Source: JANQPX01 sp965204405 (GTDB taxonomy: Bacteria > Pseudomonadota > Alphaproteobacteria > Geminicoccales > Geminicoccaceae). From it: a stretch of DNA of 64,000 nucleotides. The notes under the pieces were generated by a model, which searched no databases, was not told the origin of the DNA, and was given only the letters and a program-made list of their open reading frames with translations. A program made the translations under genes and the position numbers. The stretch covers positions 124,001 through 188,000 of the forward strand of contig CBDBEN010000004.1 in the NCBI GenBank assembly GCA_965204405.1. Direction: 5' to 3'. Below, one piece after another: positions 58,552 through 64,000 of this stretch. The first letter of the stretch is position 1. Every line of letters begins with the position of its first letter.

Positions 58552-59840
58552 CAGCCTGCGAACCGCTGGACGAGGGCTTCCGGGGAGAGTTCGGCCCGCT
58601 CGCCAGTGGCGCGCTGCTTGAGTTCGACAACGCCCTCCTTCAGACCACGCGGTCCGATCACCACCTGCCAGGGCAGGCCGATCAGGTCCATTGCGGCAAA
58701 TTTGGCACCGGGACGATCGTCGCGATCATCAATCAGGACGTCGAGGCCGGCCCGTTTGAACTTGCCTTCCAGATCGGCAACCGTGCTATCGCAGGCCTCA
58801 TCGCCGGGGCGCAGATTGATGATCCCAAGGTCGTAAGGGGCGACAGTCTCCGGCCAGATGATGCCGGCATCGTCATGAAATGCTTCGATCAGGGCACCAA
58901 CGAGGCGTGACACGCCGATCCCGTAGCTTCCCATCTGGACCGCGACCTCGTCGCCATCCGGGCCCATCACCTTGGCGCCCATGGTGTCCGAGTATTTCGT
59001 GCCGAAATTAAAGATATGCCCGACCTCGATGCCGCGCCCCGACCGCAGGCGATCGGCCGGCACCGGACAATTGTCCGGGTCATGCTGGTCGTCGGTCGCT
59101 GCATAGAGCGATTTCAGCAGGTCGATGTCGAGATTGTCCGCAAGGAAATCGATGTCCTCGAACGCGGCATCGTAATAAGCGGCACTTTCGCCGGTCTCGG
59201 CGAGGATCTGGAATTCGTGGCTCAGATCACCGCCGATCGGTCCGGTCTCCGCACGCATCGGGATCGCGGTAAGGCCCATGCGCTTGAAGGTCTTGAGATA
59301 GGCCAGGAACATGTTGTTGTAGGATTTGATCGCGCCGTCGCGGTCCAGATCGAAGGAATAGTTGTCCTTCATCAGGAATTCGCGGCCGCGCATCACGCCG
59401 AAACGCGGCCGGACTTCGTCCCGAAACTTCCACTGGATCTGGTAGAGATTCTGCGGCAGGTCCTTATAGGACTTGATGCTGCGGCGAAAGATGTCCGTGA
59501 TCACCTCTTCATGGGTCGGGCCATAGAGCATCTGACGATCATGGCGATCGCGAATCCGCAGCATCTCCGGACCGTAAGCATTATAACGCCCGCTCTCCTG
59601 CCAGATCTCCGCCGGCTGGATCGACGGCATCAGGACTTCCTGGCAGCCGGCGAGATCCATTTCCTCGCGAACGATCTGCTCGACCTTGCGCAGCACCTTG
59701 AGTCCGAGCGGCAGCCAGCTGTAGATACCGGCCGAACTCTGCCGGATCATGGCGGCGCGCAGCATGAGTTGGTGAGAAATAATCTGGGCCTCCGAAGGCG
59801 TTTCCTTCAAGAGAGGCAGGAAGCAACGTGATAAGCGCAT
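58551..59840 (-). CDS. proS: Prolyl-tRNA synthetase (short, insertion-free type)
   Basis: A 429-residue class II aminoacyl-tRNA synthetase. Motifs are MIRQSSAGIYSWLPLGLKVLRKVEQIV (motif 1 region; shown here in part as SAGIYSWLPLG), EVLMPSIQPAEIWQESGR, YGPTHEEVITDIF (motif 2) and VSRLVGALIEAFHDDAGIIWP (motif 3). The editing insertion found in E. coli ProS is absent, giving the short alphaproteobacterial form. ATG 59840 is the family start; about 80 further residues are open upstream without similarity. It is preceded by an 800-base AT-rich gap and is probably the first gene of its transcription unit. Confidence 0.95.
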   Translation of the reverse strand: MRLSRCFLPLLKETPSEAQIISHQLMLRAAMIRQSSAGIYSWLPLGLKVLRKVEQIVREEMDLAGCQEVLMPSIQPAEIWQESGRYNAYGPEMLRIRDRHDRQMLYGPTHEEVITDIFRRSIKSYKDLPQNLYQIQWKFRDEVRPRFGVMRGREFLMKDNYSFDLDRDGAIKSYNNMFLAYLKTFKRMGLTAIPMRAETGPIGGDLSHEFQILAETGESAAYYDAAFEDIDFLADNLDIDLLKSLYAATDDQHDPDNCPVPADRLRSGRGIEVGHIFNFGTKYSDTMGAKVMGPDGDEVAVQMGSYGIGVSRLVGALIEAFHDDAGIIWPETVAPYDLGIINLRPGDEACDSTVADLEGKFKRAGLDVLIDDRDDRPGAKFAAMDLIGLPWQVVIGPRGLKEGVVELKQRATGERAELSPEALVQRFAG

Positions 59841-60154
59841 GATTTCGGGGCTCGATGTCGAAAAATGGCCAGAAAAGACACGGGAAAGCGGCGCTAATCT
59901 AGGAGCATCGGACGGGTCTGACAATCGCACCTTTGTCGTGATCGATGGGTTCGTGGCGACAATCATGGCCAAGATCCACCGCTGAAAGCCGGCACTGGCC
60001 GAGGTCAGGTCAAGTCTGATGTATTTTTGGTTGAAAAAACAAGGCGACACCGTGGAACAGCATTGATCAAGCCTCCGATAGGCCAATGATGGCTCAGATG
60101 ACCTTGCAGCTCGTTCTTAACCAATTGTTTTATTTTTATTTCCTCACAAAACTA

Positions 60155-60191
60155 CAAAAAAAGTAGCCGCGTCAGCGAACTGACGCGGCTA
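60155..60191 (-). terminator. Strong intrinsic terminator on the minus strand
   Basis: Perfect 12-bp stem TAGCCGCGTCAG/CTGACGCGGCTA with a four-base loop (TTCG on the minus strand), followed on the minus strand by CTTTTTTTG. It separates transcription of the upstream genes or small RNA 2 from proS. Confidence 0.9.
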
Positions 60192-60247
60192 AGGTAGGGA
60201 GGAAACGCCTCAAGTCGGGTGTCACAGGGGAAACATCCCATGAACAC
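60156..60247 (-). ncRNA. Candidate small RNA 2 (about 92 nt) with anti-SD motif
   Basis: On the minus strand TTGCCA (60282-60277), a 17-base spacer and CATATT (60259-60254) suggest a start near 60247. The RNA would include CCUCCC (60202-60197) in a single-stranded stretch just before a very strong terminator hairpin. Size, motif and layout resemble candidate small RNA 1. No coding frame fits. An alternative is that the terminator simply ends the mce-DUF1467 transcript and the RNA is its processed 3' end. Confidence 0.5.
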
Positions 60248-60640
60248 CCCCTCAATATGGCGGGGGCATTTCACCTTGGCAAGAGAAAAATGAACAAAAA
60301 ACAAGTATTCAGTGCATTATTTTTACATCTTCATTGAATATAATTTTTCATCAAATTTTATTCGTATTTCTTTTTCTTAAGTTTAACTAGTAACTTAAAG
60401 AACTGATCGACATTAACTCTCGTATTTTTTCCGATTATGTCGGTTTTTTTTACATGGCGAACAAACAAAAGTGTTCAAGCATTTTACGCCCTAACCGACG
60501 AGAAATAGCGATCGGTAGCCGCACGGCCAGCAAAATAACCAGAAGCAAGAGCGGATCGGACGATGCGCTTTGGCAGCCGATTGTCATATTGTTCAACCAA
60601 TAAGAGATTTTTCAGTGCCAGCCTGCAAAGGCGGCTGTGG

Positions 60641-60886
60641 TCAGTTGGGCCTGATTTCGATCAAGCCGCTCTGCATGAGCCAAATGACGGCCGCTGTCAC
60701 AAAGACCGAGATGAGCGTGGTGATCAGGATTTTGATCAGCATGCGGGGTCTGGCGGGCGCACTACTGGCGTTCCCAGGCTGGACGTCTTCCGAAGGTGCC
60801 GCACCAAACGGCAGAACCATGAACAGCACCAACCACCAGACAATCACGAACGTCAGGGCGGTAGTGAAACTGTCAAAGCTGTCCAT
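60641..60886 (-). CDS. DUF1467-family small membrane protein
   Basis: An 81-residue protein with two membrane helices: FTTALTFVIVWWLVLFMVLPFG near the start and LIKILITTLISVFVTAAVIWLM near the end. The pattern and the place directly after mce (12-base gap) match the DUF1467 family, found in this position in many Alphaproteobacteria. Its function is unknown; conserved linkage to proS/lol and RNase J hints at an envelope role. Confidence 0.9.
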   Translation of the reverse strand: MDSFDSFTTALTFVIVWWLVLFMVLPFGAAPSEDVQPGNASSAPARPRMLIKILITTLISVFVTAAVIWLMQSGLIEIRPN

Positions 60887-60898
60887 GGATCACATCGT

Positions 60899-61303
60899 TC
60901 AGGCTTGTTCCAGCTCCACCAACGTGCCGCTGAAGTCCTTGGGATGCAGGAACAGCACGGGCTTGCCGTGGGCGCCGATCTTCGGCTCGCCATCACCCAG
61001 GACCCTGGCACCGCCTGCCAGCAGCCTATCGCGGGCCAAGGTGATATCCTCGACCTCATAACAGAGGTGATGGATGCCGCCTTCGCGGTGTTTCTCCAAA
61101 AAGCCGGCAATTGGGGAGGCGTCGCCCAAGGGATGCAGCAGCTCAATCTTGGTGTTAGGCAACTCGATAAACACCGTGGTCACCCCATGATCCGGCTGGT
61201 CCTCGGCGGCGGAAACCTTGGCGCCCAGCAGGTCACGATATTGTGCCACCGCTTTTTCCAAATCCGGCACGGCAATGGCCACATGATTGAGACGACCGAT
61301 CAC
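60899..61303 (-). CDS. mce: Methylmalonyl-CoA epimerase
   Basis: A 134-residue glyoxalase-fold protein. Metal ligands can be seen: the His of RLNHVAIAVPDLE, the Glu of NTKIELLHP, the His pair in EGGIHHLCYEV and the Glu of GTLVELEQA. It interconverts the (R) and (S) forms of methylmalonyl-CoA in the propionate pathway. The gene lies 16 bases after RNase J and 12 before DUF1467, in the conserved alphaproteobacterial order. Confidence 0.95.
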   Translation of the reverse strand: MIGRLNHVAIAVPDLEKAVAQYRDLLGAKVSAAEDQPDHGVTTVFIELPNTKIELLHPLGDASPIAGFLEKHREGGIHHLCYEVEDITLARDRLLAGGARVLGDGEPKIGAHGKPVLFLHPKDFSGTLVELEQA

Positions 61304-61319
61304 GATCCGTTCCCCGACT

Positions 61320-63035
61320 TCATGACGCCGCGTCCTGTTGGAGTAATCCTTCCATGGCGCGCTGGTCCAGCCTGGTGATCTGGACTTCGATGATCGGGCG
61401 TTTGTGACGGATCAGGCTGAACGATCGGCGAACCACGGCACGCACCGTGTCGCGGACACGGTCATCATCGCCGACATCGCGGTCGTCCAGATCCTCGATC
61501 GCCTCTTCGAGGTCGCCGCGCACATTGTCAGCCAAGCCCGCTTCCCGCTGTAAGTCGACGGCGCCGAAGGCGGAAAGCTGCGGCGTTGCCAGGAGGCTGC
61601 CGGCCTGATCCAGAACCACACCCACCATGATCGTGCCATGGGAACTGAGGCGGCGCCTTGTACGGTAGAGATCGTCGCCCGCGGTGATCAGGTCATCGTT
61701 CTCGAGAACCAGTCTCCCTGTCGGCACCTCATCGATGACCGCAGCCTCTCCTGGGGCCAAACGGACCATATCGCCATTTCGGACATCCACGGTCTCCGCA
61801 ACCCCAAGCTGCCGGGCAAAAGCGGCATGCTCATGCAGATGCCGCGCTTCGCCATGGACCGGCACCGCAATTTTGGGTTTGATCCAGCGATACATCTGCT
61901 CGATTTCGTCTCGGCAAGGATGGCCGGTCACATGCACGAAATGGTCTTCTTCGGTAATGACCTCGATGCCATGGCCGACCAAGGTGTTATGCAGATTGTA
62001 GAGGGTTCGCTCATTGCCTGGGATGATCTTGGACGAGAAAATCACCGTATCGCCGGCCTCGAGCTTGACGCTCGGATGCTGGCCGTAAGCGATCCTGGCC
62101 ATCGCCGCCCTCGCCTCGCCCTGGCAGCCGGTCGCAACCCAGAGCACCTCGGATCTGGGCAGGCTGGCCGCGGTCTTCTCGTCGACCAGCGGCGGGAGGT
62201 CTTTCATATAGCCGAGTTCTCCGGCTACCTGCAGCATGCGCCGCATCGAGCGGCCGACGGCGCAGACCTGACGCCCGGCAGCAGCGCCAACCTTGATGGC
62301 GGTCTCCAGCCTTGCGACATTGGAGGCAAAGGTGGTGATCACGACCCGGTTCGGCAGTTTCGCTACCAGCTCGGTCAGACTGTCGCGAACAGCCGCCTCC
62401 GAGCCCGATGTCCCTGGCGTCAGGACATTGGTGCTGTCGGCCACCATCGCGAGCACACCGTCCTTGCCGAAATCGACCAGATCGTCGATGCCGGTCGTCT
62501 CACCGAGCAGCGGAGCGGGATCCAACTTCCAGTCACCGGTGTGCAGAACATTGCCGAGGGGCGTACGGATCGCAAGCGCATTGGCTTCGGGGATCGAATG
62601 GGTCATGTGGATCAGGCTGCAATCGAAGGGCCCGATCGAAAACCGCTCGCCCGGCTCCTTGACGTGGATCGGCACCTCGTTCGGCCGAAGATCGGATTCA
62701 TCCAGCTTCCGGCGAAGAACATTCGCGGTGAACGGCGTGCAATAGATCGGGCAGCGCAACCTCCCCCAGAGGTGGGGAACGGCGCCGAAATGATCTTCGT
62801 GAGCATGGGTCAGCACCAGCCCCTTCAGATCATCACTTCGCGCCTCTATGAAACCGGGCTCCGGCAGCACGATCTCAGCACCGGGGAGAGCCTCGTCAGC
62901 AAAACTGATGCCGAGATCGACCATCATCCACTGCTCATCCAATCCGTAAAGATTGAGATTGAGCCCGATCTCGCCTGCCCCGCCTAGCGGCACAAACAAC
63001 AACTCCTGATCCATCAACGCCCCGTTCTCAGTCAT
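61320..63035 (-). CDS. rnj: Ribonuclease J
   Basis: A 571-residue RNA-processing enzyme of the metallo-beta-lactamase/beta-CASP class. The zinc motif is H77-A-H79-E-D81-H82 in LVLTHAHEDHFGAVPHLWG. The PLGGAGEIGLNLNLYG start and HTGDWKLDP and TGCQGEARAAMARI beta-CASP parts follow; the C-terminal domain ends with a region rich in charged residues. It has 5'-exonuclease and endonuclease activity in mRNA and rRNA maturation. Start 63035 overlaps coaX by 8 bases; ATG 63014 (MDQELLFVPLGG) is equally plausible. Confidence 0.95.
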   Translation of the reverse strand: MTENGALMDQELLFVPLGGAGEIGLNLNLYGLDEQWMMVDLGISFADEALPGAEIVLPEPGFIEARSDDLKGLVLTHAHEDHFGAVPHLWGRLRCPIYCTPFTANVLRRKLDESDLRPNEVPIHVKEPGERFSIGPFDCSLIHMTHSIPEANALAIRTPLGNVLHTGDWKLDPAPLLGETTGIDDLVDFGKDGVLAMVADSTNVLTPGTSGSEAAVRDSLTELVAKLPNRVVITTFASNVARLETAIKVGAAAGRQVCAVGRSMRRMLQVAGELGYMKDLPPLVDEKTAASLPRSEVLWVATGCQGEARAAMARIAYGQHPSVKLEAGDTVIFSSKIIPGNERTLYNLHNTLVGHGIEVITEEDHFVHVTGHPCRDEIEQMYRWIKPKIAVPVHGEARHLHEHAAFARQLGVAETVDVRNGDMVRLAPGEAAVIDEVPTGRLVLENDDLITAGDDLYRTRRRLSSHGTIMVGVVLDQAGSLLATPQLSAFGAVDLQREAGLADNVRGDLEEAIEDLDDRDVGDDDRVRDTVRAVVRRSFSLIRHKRPIIEVQITRLDQRAMEGLLQQDAAS

Positions 63036-63822
63036 TCGACTGCAAATCCCGCCCGGCATGAAACAGTTCGACCAGCCCGGCCATGGTCAGATCACGATCA
63101 TAATGCTCGATGGAATCGGTCCCGTCGGCAAACAAGCCACCAAGCCCGCCTGTGGCGATCACCGTCATCTCCGTACCAAACTCCGTCCGGATCCTTCGAA
63201 CCATGCCCTCGATCATGCTGACATAGCCCCAGTAGACTCCAGACTGCATCGCCGTCACCGTCGATCCGCCAATCACTCGATCGGGGCGTTCGACCGCCAC
63301 CCGCGGCAACTTGGCCGCGGCTCTGTTCAGAGCTTCGAGAGACAGGTTGATCCCGGTTGCTATGACGCCGCCGCAATATCTACCATCACCATCGACCACA
63401 TCGAAAGTGGTTGCGGTGCCGAAATCGACAACAATCAGCGGCCCACCATAGCGGCTATGTGCCGCGACCGCGTTCACCAGGCGGTCAGCCCCCACCTCAC
63501 GGGGATTATCGATGGCAATATCGATGGTTACACCAAGGTTCTCACCCACAATCTTGGGGATGCAATCGAAGACATGCCTGCACATGCCCTTAAGGGCCGG
63601 CAAGGCCTGAGGCACCACCGAGGAGATGACCACATCGCGGACTTCCCGATGATCGATGCCATCAAGCGCCATGAGCTGGGTGAGTGCAGCGGAATATTCG
63701 TCGCCGGTACGATCGCGGATCGTTGAAATCCGCCACTGCCCCAGCGGTTCGCGATCTTTGTAGATGGCAAAGACGGTGTTTGTATTGCCAACGTCGACGG
63801 CAAGAAGAAAGCGATCCGTCAC
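63028..63822 (-). CDS. coaX: Type III pantothenate kinase
   Basis: A 264-residue member of the acetate and sugar kinase/Hsc70/actin fold. Motifs: LAVDVGNTNTVFAIY (phosphate 1), VGADRLVNAVAAH, VVDFGTATTFDVVD (phosphate 2) and VIATGGLGGLF (adenosine). It phosphorylates pantothenate, the first step of CoA synthesis. The start is GTG at 63822, 6 bases after the birA stop; RNase J overlaps its end. Confidence 0.95.
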   Translation of the reverse strand: MTDRFLLAVDVGNTNTVFAIYKDREPLGQWRISTIRDRTGDEYSAALTQLMALDGIDHREVRDVVISSVVPQALPALKGMCRHVFDCIPKIVGENLGVTIDIAIDNPREVGADRLVNAVAAHSRYGGPLIVVDFGTATTFDVVDGDGRYCGGVIATGINLSLEALNRAAAKLPRVAVERPDRVIGGSTVTAMQSGVYWGYVSMIEGMVRRIRTEFGTEMTVIATGGLGGLFADGTDSIEHYDRDLTMAGLVELFHAGRDLQSND

Positions 63823-63828
63823 GACAGG

Positions 63829-64000
63829 TCAGCGGTCCGGATAAACCACATCACCGGCGGCAATCTCGCGGCGGCGACCATCTGGCTGCTCGATCAGAAG
63901 CGCCCCTCCCTCAGTCAGATCGACGAACACGCCATCGATCTCCTCCCGTGCGAGGCGAAGACGGATCGGGCCTCCGAGCCCATACGCCTTGTCCCGCCAC
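63829..64000 (-). CDS. birA: Biotin-[acetyl-CoA carboxylase] ligase, C-terminal part (partial)
   Basis: The last 56 residues of a frame that runs off the right edge and stops at 63829-63831. They read WRDKAYGLGGPIRLRL, then GVFVDLTEGGALLIEQPDG and EIAAGDVVYPDR, the small C-terminal beta-barrel of biotin protein ligases. Direct placement before coaX is the common alphaproteobacterial arrangement. The catalytic domain is outside the window. Confidence 0.9.
   Translation of the reverse strand, partial: WRDKAYGLGGPIRLRLAREEIDGVFVDLTEGGALLIEQPDGRRREIAAGDVVYPDR

Larger units (their letters stand above)
59841..60640. other. 800-base AT-rich intergenic region
   Basis: Separates the DUF1467-family gene from proS, both on the minus strand. 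Markedly richer in A and T than the flanks, especially 60290-60460. It contains candidate small RNA 2 with its terminator (60155-60191). The proS promoter should be within 59841-60150. TTCC-GATTATG-TCGG followed by eight T at 60429-60451 is a weak plus-strand hairpin. No protein gene is seen. Confidence 0.6.

Noticed and set aside
60429..60451. Hairpin followed by eight T on the plus strand
   Set aside because: The stem is only four to five base pairs with few GC pairs, and there is no plus-strand gene to terminate. Likely an accident of AT-rich DNA.
1..64000. CRISPR arrays, insertion sequences, prophage genes, tRNA or rRNA genes
   Set aside because: I found no regularly spaced direct repeats, transposase or phage-like proteins, or recognisable tRNA/rRNA sequence on either strand.

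Overview
The window is about 60% GC, gene-dense and alphaproteobacterial. The strongest evidence is the right end, which has the order birA-coaX-RNase J-mce-DUF1467 family-proS-lolC-lolD, all on the minus strand, as in many Alphaproteobacteria. Supporting traits are hopanoid-type squalene genes (hpnCDE), CtrA-like TTAA-N7-TTAA boxes, TRAP transport and quinoprotein alcohol oxidation. A Rhodospirillales/Geminicoccales-like organism is plausible, but the genus cannot be fixed from this sequence. I see no rRNA, tRNA, insertion sequence, prophage or CRISPR array.

Layout. 1-4905: end of an unknown gene, a methyltransferase, an outer-membrane barrel, an EamA exporter, an enolase-superfamily enzyme and a D-2-hydroxyacid dehydrogenase. 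5067-11520: a signalling set made of a periplasmic binding protein without permease, a large chemoreceptor with a repeated TorS-like helical sensor, and a PAS-GGDEF-EAL protein. 11731-17235 (minus): tightly overlapping operon hpnC-hpnD-hpnE-MATE-quinone oxidoreductase. 17429-25724 (plus): MFS and TMEM220 membrane proteins, then a carnitine/gamma-butyrobetaine catabolic set (dehydrocarnitine cleavage enzyme, carnitine dehydrogenase, acyl-CoA dehydrogenase, NDP-forming acyl-CoA synthetase, CaiD-like hydratase). 25890-28416: FAH-family hydrolase and cytochrome P450, with a candidate small RNA between them. 28753-34552: quinoprotein alcohol oxidation divergon (binding protein and beta-propeller on minus; PQQ dehydrogenase with a lanthanide-type Asp and a diheme cytochrome on plus; ankyrin protein). 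34879-40795: OmpA-like lipoprotein and leucine degradation genes ivd-mccB-mccA. 40878-43109: DsbA-like protein and M48/TPR protease. 43276-56124: catabolic region with an aminotransferase, a peptide-type binding protein, a TRAP transporter, a two-subunit aconitase X, an SDR, a Gfo/Idh oxidoreductase, a sugar isomerase-like protein and a metallohydrolase. 56547-64000: the housekeeping block.

Non-coding content is unusually informative. Two families of dispersed palindromic elements occur three times each, in intergenic DNA (R1: 24551, 49774, 56209; R2: 11556, 50091, 56401). Two candidate small RNAs (27075-27137 plus; 60247-60156 minus) each have a promoter-like sequence, a CCUCCC anti-Shine-Dalgarno stretch and a strong intrinsic terminator. 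There is a duplicated GntR-type operator in front of dctP and a perfect 24-bp palindrome in the PQQ divergon. The three most interesting systems are the binding protein/TorS-like chemoreceptor/c-di-GMP set, the carnitine pathway built around an NDP-forming synthetase, and the divergent aconitase X. All functions are inferred by reading the sequence; no database search was run.
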